Below are positions 44,001 through 51,890 of a stretch of DNA of 64,000 nt, one piece after another. Position 1 is the first letter of the stretch; every line of letters starts with the position of its first letter. The position numbers and the translations under genes were made by a program. The stretch spans positions 186,001-250,000 of the forward strand of contig NZ_JABFTT010000006.1 in the NCBI RefSeq assembly GCF_021404465.1, read 5' to 3'. Source of the DNA: Billgrantia zhangzhouensis (GTDB lineage: Bacteria > Pseudomonadota > Gammaproteobacteria > Pseudomonadales > Halomonadaceae). Below the pieces are notes generated by a model that was not told the origin of the DNA, ran no database searches, and saw only the letters and a program-made list of their open reading frames with translations.

Positions 44001-45112
44001 AGTAACTGCCTTGCGGCCACGCTTGCACCATCGGCACGCATCATACCTGCCAGGTTGGCTGCTGCTCTACGCGTGTCGGGGGCCAGCACCTTTCCGAGCG
44101 CAGTTGACAGCGTCTCGAAGGTTGGCACCGATCCGTCATGCACCGTGCCGATACCAAGTGCGGCCACACGGCTAGCCCAGTGCGGCTGGTCGGCGGCCTG
44201 GGGCACAATCACCTGGGGAGCAGCGGCTCGAGCAGCCGTGGTCGTCGTGCCCGCCCCACCGTGATGCACCACGGCGGCCACTCGACGAAACAGAGCCTGC
44301 TGGTTGACCTCGTCGACCATCAAGCAATCGTCTTGGTCATCGACCGAAGACAGCTCGGCCCAGCCACGGGCGAGGAGTACACGATGGCCTTGCGCACGAA
44401 TGGCCTCGATGGCAACCCGAGCGCTCTCTTCTGGGACACGCATGCTGCCGAAGCCCACGTATACCGGTGGAGTCCCAGCCTCCAAGAATGCGACCAGCTC
44501 CGCTGGCAGAGGTCGCTCGTCCGGCAAGAACCATGCATCGGTCTGCGCCACGTTGAGGTCTACCAGTCCCGGCTCCTGGCTCAAGGTCGTGTCCGCCGCT
44601 ACCCATGGCTGTTCGGTAAACATGAAGTCCCGCATGGCGATCACCGCCGGCAGACCGATCGACGCCCGATGGTGGTTGATTGCCCTACCAATAAGCGAAT
44701 GCCAGCCTTGGGCTTGCAGCAAGGTAGGACAAAACACCACGAACCGATGAGGAATGGCCAACTTTTCGGCCACGGAAGTCGCCGTGAAGTGCAGCATGCC
44801 GCTAGCCACGAGCATGTCGCACCCCTCGGCTGCTTCAATCAGTGTTTCATAGGTCGCAGCAATGTACTCGGCGACGAAATCGTCCACGCTCGGGACGCGC
44901 TCCTCCGCAGTCGACGAACTTGTCGCCCATGAACGCCACGACCTGCCGAAGGGCACGAGGGACACCCCAGCACGGTCCAGCAGTAGCCTGAACTCTTCGT
45001 CCGGCGGCGCACAAAGCCGTACCTCTACTCCGAGTGCCTGAAGCTCCACCGCCAAGGCCACCATGGGCTCGACATCCCCACGCGAACCGTAGGTCGCTAG
45101 TAAAATCCGCAT
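43991..45112 (-). CDS. GT1-family glycosyltransferase (macrolide/ sterol-glucosyltransferase type)
   Basis: 373-residue GT-B fold enzyme of the UGT/MGT type. The N-terminus MRILLATYGSRGDVEPMVALA is the acceptor-domain start typical of vancomycin- and macrolide-type glycosyltransferases. The donor site is the signature VVHHGGAGTTTTAARA near residue 285 followed by PQAADQPHWASRV. Such enzymes attach sugars to lipids, polyketides or xenobiotics. It is divergent from a VOC gene and lies with a P450 and a monooxygenase, so it could tailor or detoxify a small molecule. Confidence 0.9.
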   Translation of the reverse strand: MRILLATYGSRGDVEPMVALAVELQALGVEVRLCAPPDEEFRLLLDRAGVSLVPFGRSWRSWATSSSTAEERVPSVDDFVAEYIAATYETLIEAAEGCDMLVASGMLHFTATSVAEKLAIPHRFVVFCPTLLQAQGWHSLIGRAINHHRASIGLPAVIAMRDFMFTEQPWVAADTTLSQEPGLVDLNVAQTDAWFLPDERPLPAELVAFLEAGTPPVYVGFGSMRVPEESARVAIEAIRAQGHRVLLARGWAELSSVDDQDDCLMVDEVNQQALFRRVAAVVHHGGAGTTTTAARAAAPQVIVPQAADQPHWASRVAALGIGTVHDGSVPTFETLSTALGKVLAPDTRRAAANLAGMMRADGASVAARQLLGK

Positions 45113-45126
45113 CTTGCTCCTCTTTT

Positions 45127-45144
45127 CCTAGGCACAGGCCTAGG
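45127..45144. promoter_or_regulatory. Palindrome in the glycosyltransferase/VOC divergent gap
   Basis: CCTAGGC and GCCTAGG arms with a four-base spacer, starting 15 bp before the glycosyltransferase start codon. Likely a regulator site; the nearby ArsR-type protein is the only local candidate, but no matching copy lies in front of the ArsR gene itself. Confidence 0.45.
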
Positions 45145-45274
45145 ACAGAGTATATATGACAAGAATGGAGCGCGCCGCAGGCTTACCTTGTTGCTACCTT
45201 GCAAACGCAGTAAGCACCGACTTATCGGTAGCGCCTACCATCTAAATGACTGGAATGGCATGGCAGGAGACAGC

Positions 45275-45694
45275 ATGGATTTTCTCGTCAACCTGGACGT
45301 GGACGATTTGGAGCGCGGCATCGACTTCTATGTCCACGCCTTTGGCCTCGAAGTCGGTCGCCGTTTCGGCGATGACGGTGTCGAGCTGATCGGCGGCCCG
45401 GCACCGATCTATCTCTTGGCCAAGACCACCGGATCGCCGGCTTACGCCGCGGGGGAGCCCGAGCCCGGAGCGCAGCGCCACTACACGCGCCACTGGACGC
45501 CGGTGCATCTGGACGTGGTGGTGGAGGATATCGACGCCGCAGTGGAACGGGCCATCGCCGCTGGAGCCACCCCGGAGCAGCCCATCGTCACCGATCGCTG
45601 GGGCAAGCTGGCGTTGATGGCCGACCCTTTCGGTCATGGCTTCTGCTTCGTGCAGTTCCTGAATCGCGGCTACGACGAGATCGCGACCGCTTGA
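45275..45694 (+). CDS. VOC-family protein
   Basis: 139 residues of the vicinal-oxygen-chelate fold: MDFLVNLDVDDLERGIDFYVHAFGLEVGRRFG opens it, HLDVVVEDIDAAVERAIAAGA begins the second half and ALMADPFGHGFCFVQFLNRGYDEI ends it. AGGAGA precedes the ATG at 45275. Could be a glyoxalase-like enzyme or a drug-binding protein. Divergent from the glycosyltransferase gene; its 3' end overlaps the convergent ArsR gene by 25 bp. Confidence 0.88.
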   Translation: MDFLVNLDVDDLERGIDFYVHAFGLEVGRRFGDDGVELIGGPAPIYLLAKTTGSPAYAAGEPEPGAQRHYTRHWTPVHLDVVVEDIDAAVERAIAAGATPEQPIVTDRWGKLALMADPFGHGFCFVQFLNRGYDEIATA

Positions 45695-46389
45695 TCGTTC
45701 TCCGGCGAGTCGATCACGAACCCGAACTCGCGCGCCAGGGCTCGATGCCCCAGCTCACTGATGCTCACCACCCGCGAGTGCTTCTGCCGGCCGATCCAGC
45801 CGAGTTCCAACATGCGCTCGGCCATGGCGGCCCCCAGCGCACCACCGAGATGATCGCGCCGCTCGCTCCAGTCGAGACAGGGATAGGCAAAACGCCGACG
45901 ACGCCTGCGTAGGGAAGCGACATCGATGCCGAAGTCGTCAAACCAGGCCTTGCCTCGCTCCGTCACCTCCATGGCCTCGCCATTTTTGATCAAGTACTCC
46001 CTTTCGAGCAGTACTGCCGTCAGCCGTGTGCCCAACTCCCCAGCCAAGTGGTCATAACAGAATCGCGCAGCCCCCAGAGCGCCGGCCGGTCGCCGGCACG
46101 GCGACACTACCTTCATCGGTTTGGCCACTACCATCAGCGCCTCGACGGCATGCGCCACCTCGGCTGTCGCCAGCCGGTAGTACTTGTGCCGCCCTTGTGC
46201 CGCCGACTCGATCAGTCCATCGCGCTGAAGCCGCTTGAGATGCTCCGTCGCCGTACCCGGCTGTACGCCGCAGCCATAGGCCAGCTCCTTGGCGGTCAAT
46301 GCACGCCCCTCCATCAGCAAGGCGAGCATGCCCATTCGGGTCGGATCGCCAATGGTGCGGGCTAGGCGTGACAGGTCCGGCTCAACCAT
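45670..46389 (-). CDS. ArsR-family regulator with C-terminal extension
   Basis: 239 residues. The winged HTH is at the N-terminus (ARTIGDPTRMGMLALLMEGRALTAKELAYGCGVQPGTATEHLKRLQRDGLI), followed by a long C-terminal part (CYDHLAGELGTRLTAVLLEREYL...) found in the ArsR subgroup that senses organic ligands rather than metals. The usual metal-binding cysteine pair (ELCVCDL) is absent. GGAG lies before the ATG at 46389. Divergent from the P450 gene across 88 bp and presumably its repressor. Confidence 0.9.
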   Translation of the reverse strand: MVEPDLSRLARTIGDPTRMGMLALLMEGRALTAKELAYGCGVQPGTATEHLKRLQRDGLIESAAQGRHKYYRLATAEVAHAVEALMVVAKPMKVVSPCRRPAGALGAARFCYDHLAGELGTRLTAVLLEREYLIKNGEAMEVTERGKAWFDDFGIDVASLRRRRRRFAYPCLDWSERRDHLGGALGAAMAERMLELGWIGRQKHSRVVSISELGHRALAREFGFVIDSPENDQAVAISS

Positions 46390-46412
46390 CGTTAGCTCTC
46401 CACCTAACTGTT

Positions 46413-46429
46413 TATGTCTGACAAGCATA
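46413..46429. promoter_or_regulatory. Candidate ArsR operator in the ArsR/P450 gap
   Basis: Imperfect palindrome TATGTCTGACAAGCATA (six of eight base pairs match), centred in the divergent promoter region. The core TGACAAG followed by AT two bases on also occurs upstream of the VOC gene near 45158. Suggestive, not proven. Confidence 0.35.
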
Positions 46430-46477
46430 GGCCAACGCAGCACAATCGAGCGAACAAACAACGGTCCGGAGCCACCC

Positions 46478-47674
46478 ATGACTACGCCAGACAATCCACT
46501 GACGGCCGTCACGCATCATGACCCTTACCCCTATTACGCTAGGCTAATGGAGCAGCAGCCCCTCTACCGGGATAAAGAACTCGACCTGTGGGTCGCCTCG
46601 TCCGCCAAGGACGTTGCCGCCGTGCTGGAACATCACGGCTGTCGCGTGCGCCCAGCCAACGAGCCGGTACCAATGGCACTGCAGGGCACGCCGGTGGGCA
46701 AACTCTTCGGCAGTCTGGTCAGAATGACCGATGGCGAGTCGCACTGCCCGCTCAAGCAGGTCGTTACAGCGACGCTCGCCACGCTCGAAGAGGACCACAT
46801 AACAAACTTGAGCAGGGGCTGCGCGTCCTATCTGCTCGAGGAAATCGCTCCTCTCGAGCCCGCTGGCCTGACCGAGTTCACCCTGCGCCTGCCCGCATAC
46901 AGCGTCGCGGCCCTGCTGGGCTTCCAGTCCGATCAGTGGCCTGCGCTGGCGCGCTGGACGGGAGATCTGGCGCGTTGCATCGCACCTGGTGCCACATTCA
47001 CCCAGATGGAGAGGGGCCAACACGCCGCACGCGAACTACAAGCAATGACAACACGGCTCCTCGAAACCCAGTACTCGGCACCGCTCAGCCTCCTGACACA
47101 GTTCACTGCCCAAGCCAGAGCGCAAGGCATCGGCAGTGCAGTGATCGCGGCCAACGTCATCGGCTTCCTGCTGCAGGCCTATGACGCCACGGCGGGGCTG
47201 ATCGGCAATACACTGGTAGCGCTGGGGCGCGAGCCGCATCTTCCTCATCGAGTCCGCGATGAGCCAACGCTCCTGCCTGCCGTACTCAGGGAGGTGCTGC
47301 GCCACGACGCACCGATTCAGAACACGCGACGCTTCGTCGCTTACGACGAGGTCATCGCCGGCCAGCCGATGCAAGCAGGCGATACGATCCTGGTGCTGCT
47401 CGCTGCCGCCAACCGCGATCCTGCCCGTCATGCCGACCCCGAGCGATTCGATCCGGCCCGCCAGCCGCAGCACTGCTTTACCTTTGGCCTGGGGCGCCAC
47501 GCATGCCCCGGCGAAACGCTTGCCTTGGCCATCGCCAGGGCGGGTGTGGCAGAGCTGCTGCGCTCGGGTGTCTCGCTCGGGGCGCTGGCCGGCGAGGTGA
47601 CGTATCGCGAATCGCTCAATGCCCGCATCCCGCTGTTTCGCTCTTCCTATGCAACGCCATCCTCAACTGCCTGA
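46478..47674 (+). CDS. Cytochrome P450
   Basis: 398-residue soluble bacterial P450. The heme-binding loop FTFGLGRHACPG near residue 328 has the axial cysteine; the K-helix ExxR is LREVLRHDAP near 270; the I-helix is LLQAYDATAGLIG near 228, where the acid-threonine pair is atypically spaced (D-A-T). CGGAG lies before the ATG. Redox partners are not encoded in this window. Divergent from ArsR and followed after 13 bp by an ABM-family monooxygenase gene, so both are probably induced by one compound. Confidence 0.93.
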   Translation: MTTPDNPLTAVTHHDPYPYYARLMEQQPLYRDKELDLWVASSAKDVAAVLEHHGCRVRPANEPVPMALQGTPVGKLFGSLVRMTDGESHCPLKQVVTATLATLEEDHITNLSRGCASYLLEEIAPLEPAGLTEFTLRLPAYSVAALLGFQSDQWPALARWTGDLARCIAPGATFTQMERGQHAARELQAMTTRLLETQYSAPLSLLTQFTAQARAQGIGSAVIAANVIGFLLQAYDATAGLIGNTLVALGREPHLPHRVRDEPTLLPAVLREVLRHDAPIQNTRRFVAYDEVIAGQPMQAGDTILVLLAAANRDPARHADPERFDPARQPQHCFTFGLGRHACPGETLALAIARAGVAELLRSGVSLGALAGEVTYRESLNARIPLFRSSYATPSSTA

Positions 47675-47687
47675 AGCAGGAGCTCAT

Positions 47688-48050
47688 ATGATCGCCGTTA
47701 TCTTCGAAGTCATTCCCAAGTCCAACCGTCGCGACCAGTACCTCGACATCGCCGCCAGCCTGCGTCCGCTGCTCGATGAAATCGACGGATTCATCTCCAT
47801 CGAACGCTTCGAGAGCCTCACCCAGCCGGGCAAGATCCTCTCGCTCTCCTTCTGGCGCGACGAGCAGGCCGTCGCTCAGTGGCGCCAGCTCGAGCGCCAC
47901 CGCGCGGCTCAGGCACAGGGCCGCGATGTCGTCTTCGACGACTATCGCCTGCGTGTGGCCACGGTCATGCGAGACTACGGCATGCACGAACGCGAGCAGG
48001 CGCCTGCCGATAGCCGCGAGTGCCATGACTCTTCCTCTGCTTCCGGATAA
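47688..48050 (+). CDS. Antibiotic biosynthesis monooxygenase (ABM) domain protein
   Basis: 120 residues with a dimeric ferredoxin-like ABM fold: MIAVIFEVIPKSNRRDQYLDIAASLRPLLDEIDGFISIERFESL and ILSLSFWRDEQAVAQWRQLERHRAAQAQGR are typical. CAGGAG precedes the ATG. Such small proteins act on quinols, heme or polyketide aromatics without cofactor. Cotranscription with the P450 is likely; the hairpin at 48059 would end the message. Confidence 0.88.
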   Translation: MIAVIFEVIPKSNRRDQYLDIAASLRPLLDEIDGFISIERFESLTQPGKILSLSFWRDEQAVAQWRQLERHRAAQAQGRDVVFDDYRLRVATVMRDYGMHEREQAPADSRECHDSSSASG

Positions 48051-48058
48051 AAGGACAT

Positions 48059-48088
48059 CGCCCCGGTAAGTCCTTACTTACCGGGGCG
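48059..48088. terminator. Strong hairpin after the P450-ABM operon (right copy of the GGTAAG repeat)
   Basis: CGCCCCGGTAAG and CTTACCGGGGCG pair over 12 bases with a six-base loop. It begins nine bases after the ABM stop codon. No T-run follows, so it may act as a weak or Rho-independent-like bidirectional stop, or protect the mRNA end. Nearly the same sequence lies at 43977-44000. Confidence 0.65.
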
Positions 48089-48136
48089 GGTCCATATTCC
48101 TGGCGAGGCAGCCCGATCACCTCAACCCTGACCCAA

Positions 48137-48844
48137 CTAGGCAACCAATCGCGACTCCAATTCACGCAAGCTCACGTGCCCCTTGAAGTGGCCCTGCCCC
48201 ACTGGCTGCTCGCCGCGCTCAATAGCCTCGGCGAAGCGCACGTCTGGGTCGTCCTTGAGTTTCGCCAGATGCCGCGCCAGGTTGGGATACTCCTGCTTCA
48301 GGTCGAACAGGCGATGGTACTCGGCCCAGCGGGCGATACCGACGAAGTAAGCATCCGCCATGCTGCGCTCGTCACCTAGCAGCCATGCCCGCTCTGCAAG
48401 CAGTTTATCCAGATAAGCGCAGCTCTCTGCCACAGACTCGCGGCCCAGCCGGCGCAGCATTCCCTGCTCCACACCTCTCATTCCTTGCGTGTCATAAAGG
48501 GTCCAGAGTGGGCCGAAGGCGGCGAAGAAGTCCGTGTTTAGGTAGGCCAACATCTGGTTGAGGCGGTCGAATTCCCGACTGCCCTGCACGAAACCCAGCC
48601 GAGTTTCGAGGTCGCGTGCCGCCAAATGCTGCAGAATCGCCTGGCTCTCGGTAAGAGGCTCACCGTCTTCGAGTAGCAGCGCCGGTGTTTTGAAAAGAGG
48701 ATTGATCTTGGCATAAAGCGCATCCCAGGGGTGCTCCAGCATCTCGATGCGGCACAGGCGATAGGGCTTGCCCAGCCACTCGAGCGCTACGATAGAGCCG
48801 AACGAACAACCTTGCGGTACGCCATAGAAGAGAACGGGTTCCAT
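48137..48844 (-). CDS. Glutathione S-transferase family protein
   Basis: 235 residues. Thioredoxin-like N-domain with LFYGVPQGCSFGSIVALEWLGKPYRL and the glutathione-contact NPLFKTPALLLEDGEPLTESQAILQHLA (residues about 48-75), then an all-helical C-domain with ERAWLLGDERSMADAYFVGIARW. The catalytic position has a Ser/Cys-rich PQGCS, as in beta- or Nu-type enzymes. Divergent from the WYL regulator across 117 bp, which is therefore its likely controller. Confidence 0.92.
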   Translation of the reverse strand: MEPVLFYGVPQGCSFGSIVALEWLGKPYRLCRIEMLEHPWDALYAKINPLFKTPALLLEDGEPLTESQAILQHLAARDLETRLGFVQGSREFDRLNQMLAYLNTDFFAAFGPLWTLYDTQGMRGVEQGMLRRLGRESVAESCAYLDKLLAERAWLLGDERSMADAYFVGIARWAEYHRLFDLKQEYPNLARHLAKLKDDPDVRFAEAIERGEQPVGQGHFKGHVSLRELESRLVA

Positions 48845-48961
48845 TGTCTTGCTCCGTGTTAAGTGAAAAAAGTGAGTGAGAAAAGCCAGCGCCCTCTGCG
48901 CTTGGCCTTGTCAGCAAGGTAATGGCTAAATAGGGCGAATCATGTCCTATTGAAAACAGGA

Positions 48962-49930
48962 ATGTTCAGTGTGGCCAATCCCACCGTTCGCGTGCTGACA
49001 CTGCTCGAGTTGCTGCAGGCCCACCGTCACATGAGCGGCCGGGAGCTGGCCGAACGGCTGGGCGTCGACCGCCGTACGCTTAGGCGGTACATCCATGCGC
49101 TGGAAGAGCTCGGTATTCCCGTCACCACCGAGCGGGGACGGCACGGCGGCTACCGCCTGATGCCGGGCTTCAAGCTGCCACCGCTGATGTTCAACAGCGA
49201 AGAAGCGTTGGCCGTTTCGCTGGGCCTGCTCGCCGCCCAAGGGCTGGGCATTGCCGAAACGGCCCCGGCGCTGGAAACCGCACGCGCCAAGCTGGAGCGA
49301 GTCATGCCCGCCAAGTTGAAGCAACAGGCGCAGGCACTGAGCGAGAACGCCCGACTGGAATTGCCCTCGGCAAGGGCGCCGGGCGACGAGCGCCTGCTGC
49401 TATTGTTCGCCACCGCCACCCAGGCCCGCCAGCGGGTCCGGCTCGACTACCGGGACGACCGCAACCAAGCCACCCGGCGCGTGCTCAACCCCTACGGCTT
49501 GGTCTTCCGCGGCGGGCGCTGGTACGTCAGCGGCTGGTGCCATTTGCGCCGCGACCTGCGCAGCTTCCGCCTCGATCGCATCATTGAGGCCACACCGCTC
49601 GAGGCCAGCTTCGATAGGCCGGCCGACTTCGACCCGGCCGAGCATCTGGCCCGCAGCATCGCCAGCCTGCCTCGCGCCATTGCCGTCAGCGTGCGCTTGC
49701 ACACCGATCTCGCTCATGCCGTCGAAGAGCTGGGTCGCCATATCGGCATGTTCACTCCCGACGGCAGCGCCGTGCTGCTGCACGCCCGCACCGACAGCCT
49801 GAGCTGGTTCGCTCGCCAGCTCGCCCATCAGCCGTTCGACTTCGAAATCCTCGCCCCATCCGGGCTTTGCGACGCTCTTGCCCAGCAGGCCGCTCGCCTC
49901 CAGCGCCTGGCCATGCCAACTGGCTGTTAG
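48962..49930 (+). CDS. WYL-domain transcriptional regulator (YafY/DeoR-type)
   Basis: About 322 residues. N-terminal winged HTH (LELLQAHRHMSGRELAERLGVDRRTLRRYIHALEELGIPV) and a WYL domain (QRVRLDYRDDRNQATRRVLNPYGLVFRGGRWYVSGWCHLRRDLRSFRLDRI) with a C-terminal WCX region. The start is unclear: TTG 48950, ATG 48962 and GTG 48971 are in frame; CAGGA is best spaced for the GTG. Divergent from the GST gene. A PhnB-like VOC gene follows 81 bp downstream and may be cotranscribed. Confidence 0.9.
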   Translation: MFSVANPTVRVLTLLELLQAHRHMSGRELAERLGVDRRTLRRYIHALEELGIPVTTERGRHGGYRLMPGFKLPPLMFNSEEALAVSLGLLAAQGLGIAETAPALETARAKLERVMPAKLKQQAQALSENARLELPSARAPGDERLLLLFATATQARQRVRLDYRDDRNQATRRVLNPYGLVFRGGRWYVSGWCHLRRDLRSFRLDRIIEATPLEASFDRPADFDPAEHLARSIASLPRAIAVSVRLHTDLAHAVEELGRHIGMFTPDGSAVLLHARTDSLSWFARQLAHQPFDFEILAPSGLCDALAQQAARLQRLAMPTGC

Positions 49931-50011
49931 AAAACGAGCGTGCCTGTCGAAAGCGACTATGTTGAATCGATGTAGGGAGGTAGCAACAATGACAACCCTT
50001 GGAGACCCACC

Positions 50012-50449
50012 ATGCAACTTTCCACCTACCTGATCTTCGACGGCAACTGCCGCGAGGCCTTCGAGTTCTATCAGCGCTGCTTCGACGCCAAGCTCGAGGC
50101 CGTGTCCACCTACGCCGAAATGCCCGCCAGTGAAGGCATGGAAATACCCGAGGAAGCCCGCGACCTGATCATGCACGCCCGCCTGCGCATCGGCGATCAA
50201 CTGCTGATGGCATCAGATAATTCCCCCGGTTGCCCCGCGCCCTACGAAGGCATCAAGGGCGCCAGCATCGCGGTGGGAGTCGACTCCGTTGAGCAGGCCG
50301 AAAAGCTCTTCAATGCGCTGGCCGACAACGGCACCGTCCAGATGCCGCTAGAGGAAACCTTCTGGGCGCACCGCTTCGGTATGCTGGTGGATCGGTTCGG
50401 CGTTGCCTGGATGCTCAACTACGAGAAGGAAGAACAGGCCGCCGCCTAG
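50012..50449 (+). CDS. PhnB-like VOC-family protein
   Basis: 145 residues of the PhnB/DUF1428-like glyoxalase subgroup: MQLSTYLIFDGNCREAFEFYQRCFDAKLEAV, IMHARLRIGDQLLMASDNSPG and QMPLEETFWAHRFGMLVDRFGVAWMLNYE are characteristic. TTGGAGA lies before the ATG. Function unknown in spite of the historical name; members are not phosphonate enzymes. Its stop overlaps a remnant LysR gene on the other strand. Confidence 0.9.
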   Translation: MQLSTYLIFDGNCREAFEFYQRCFDAKLEAVSTYAEMPASEGMEIPEEARDLIMHARLRIGDQLLMASDNSPGCPAPYEGIKGASIAVGVDSVEQAEKLFNALADNGTVQMPLEETFWAHRFGMLVDRFGVAWMLNYEKEEQAAA

Positions 50450-50551
50450 CGCAGCACTCTTTCCTCTCTCAGCCGCCCGGCCAACAAGTCGCTGAAGGTA
50501 CGCACCTTGGCCGCCGGGCGGCGCCCTCGCTTCACGATAACCACGAGTGAT
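50446..50551 (-). pseudogene. LysR C-terminal remnant
   Basis: Minus-strand frame ending in a TAG at 50446-50448 reads ...VIVKRGRRPAAKVRTFSDLLAGRLREE, which is the standard end of LysR regulators (PxxKVRxFxDFL). Only about 35 codons remain; no HTH part is present in the surrounding 200 bp, so this is a decayed fragment left by a deletion. It lies upstream of the ECF sigma operon. Confidence 0.6.
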
Positions 50552-50587
50552 CTCGCTACCAATTAAGCGCATCGCCTGACCAAGCGA

Positions 50588-50614
50588 TGTCACATAATGC
50601 CCTCCTGAATCGTC
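50588..50614 (+). promoter_or_regulatory. ECF41-type promoter upstream of the monooxygenase-sigma operon
   Basis: TGTCACA at 50588-50594 and CGTC at 50611-50614, separated by exactly 16 bases. This is the -35/-10 pattern I recall for ECF41 sigma factors. It lies 56 bp before the quinol-monooxygenase start, whose downstream neighbour encodes an ECF41 sigma, so the operon is very likely self-regulated. Confidence 0.78.
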
Positions 50615-50670
50615 ATGTCAGTGACGGCCACTCGGCCTTCATCTTCACCCCAGCGATTCAGGAGCCATGC

Positions 50671-51003
50671 ATGCACCAGAGCATGCTTTTCATCAAGCAC
50701 AAGGCACTGCCCGGCAAGCGCGAAGAGGTACGGCGCGTGTGGGAGACTCACCTGATGCCGAGCATCCAGGAGCGCCAGGTCCACGACGCCTACTTCTACT
50801 GCTACGATGGTGGCGACCCCAACACGATCCGTGTCTTCCAGCGCTACGCCGATGGTGCGGATGCACAGGCCTTCATGCAGGGGCCGGCATACGAAGCCTA
50901 TGTCGCTGCGGTAACGCCCCTGCTGGCTCATCCGCCCGAGATTCATGCTGCCACCGTGGCCTGGGCCAAGGACAAGGCGGCTCCGGTTTCCGAGACAGCC
51001 TGA
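50671..51003 (+). CDS. Putative quinol monooxygenase (ABM family), ECF41 partner
   Basis: 110-residue ABM-fold protein: MLFIKHKALPGKREEVRRVWETHLMPSIQE and YDGGDPNTIRVFQRYADGADAQAFMQGPAYEAYVAAV are typical of YgiN-like quinol monooxygenases. AGGAG precedes two ATGs; the one at 50671 is in frame. The stop overlaps the sigma start (TGATG). Most ECF41 genes sit next to a carboxymuconolactone decarboxylase, oxidoreductase or epimerase, so a monooxygenase partner is a variation on that theme. Confidence 0.87.
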   Translation: MHQSMLFIKHKALPGKREEVRRVWETHLMPSIQERQVHDAYFYCYDGGDPNTIRVFQRYADGADAQAFMQGPAYEAYVAAVTPLLAHPPEIHAATVAWAKDKAAPVSETA

Positions 51004-51890
51004 TGCCTTCCGCCGATTTGCTTCACTTCGACCTGCATAGCTTCGAAGAGGCCCGCCCCATGCTGCTGGGGCTGGCTTATCGCATCCTCGGCTCGCGCGC
51101 CGACGCCGAGGATGCGGTGCAGGACACCTTTCTCAAGTGGCAGGCAGCGGATCGTGAGGCAATCGATACGCCCCACGCCTGGCTGACCACGACCTGCACT
51201 CGGCGCTGCCTCGATCTGCTGAGCAATGCCCACCGGGCCCGGGTCGAGTACGTCGGCGCCTGGCTGCCAGAGCCCATCCCGACCGCAGCGGTATCCGATG
51301 CGGAACGCAGCATGCAGCTGGCCGACTCTCTTTCCACCGCCTTTCTGCTGCTGCTGGAACGCCTGTCGCCCAAGGAGCGGGCCGCCTACCTGCTGCATGA
51401 GATCTTCGACACGCCCTACACCGAGATCGCCGCCATGCTCGAGATCAAGGAGCCGGCCTGCCGCAAGCTGGTGTCCCGGGCACGAAGCAACCTCCAAACC
51501 GCCGAGGAACGGCACACCCCACCGCGGGAACGCCAGCAGGCACTACTGGAGGCCTTCCGACTCGCCATCACCGAAGGCGCCACGGCACGGCTCGCGAACC
51601 TGCTCTCGGCCGAGGTCCGCCTCAGCGCCGACGGCGGCGGCAAGGTGCCCACCCTGCTCGAGCCGCTGCACGGCAAGTCGGCTGTACTCGACTTCCTGGC
51701 CAGCCGGTTGAGCCAGTACTGGACCGACTATGAGTGGCGTGAAGCCGACATCAACGGGGGCTGTGGCTTCGTGATGCGCAGAGAGGAAAATGTCGTCGCG
51801 ACGGTGACATTCGGCTACGACCGCTCAGGCCAGGCTAGAGATATCTTCATCGTGCGTAATCCCGACAAGCTGGCACGGCTGACGTCATGA
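51003..51890 (+). CDS. ECF41-type RNA polymerase sigma factor (SigJ-like) with SnoaL-like C-terminal domain
   Basis: 295 residues. Sigma region 2 (YRILGSRADAEDAVQDTFLKW) and region 4 (LSPKERAAYLLHEIFDTPYTEIAAMLEIKEPACRKLVSRAR) are followed by a fused SnoaL-like domain. The DGGGK signature, important for control by this domain in ECF41 proteins, is present (LSADGGGKV, residue about 206). No anti-sigma gene is nearby, as expected for a sigma with its own regulatory tail. The start ATG overlaps the previous stop. A matching promoter lies upstream of the operon. Confidence 0.93.
   Translation: MPSADLLHFDLHSFEEARPMLLGLAYRILGSRADAEDAVQDTFLKWQAADREAIDTPHAWLTTTCTRRCLDLLSNAHRARVEYVGAWLPEPIPTAAVSDAERSMQLADSLSTAFLLLLERLSPKERAAYLLHEIFDTPYTEIAAMLEIKEPACRKLVSRARSNLQTAEERHTPPRERQQALLEAFRLAITEGATARLANLLSAEVRLSADGGGKVPTLLEPLHGKSAVLDFLASRLSQYWTDYEWREADINGGCGFVMRREENVVATVTFGYDRSGQARDIFIVRNPDKLARLTS

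Noticed and set aside
50667..51890. A 407-aa reading that would extend the ECF41 sigma factor upstream
   Set aside because: The extra N-terminus is the quinol-monooxygenase gene read in the wrong frame; sigma homology begins at 51003 with an overlapping start.
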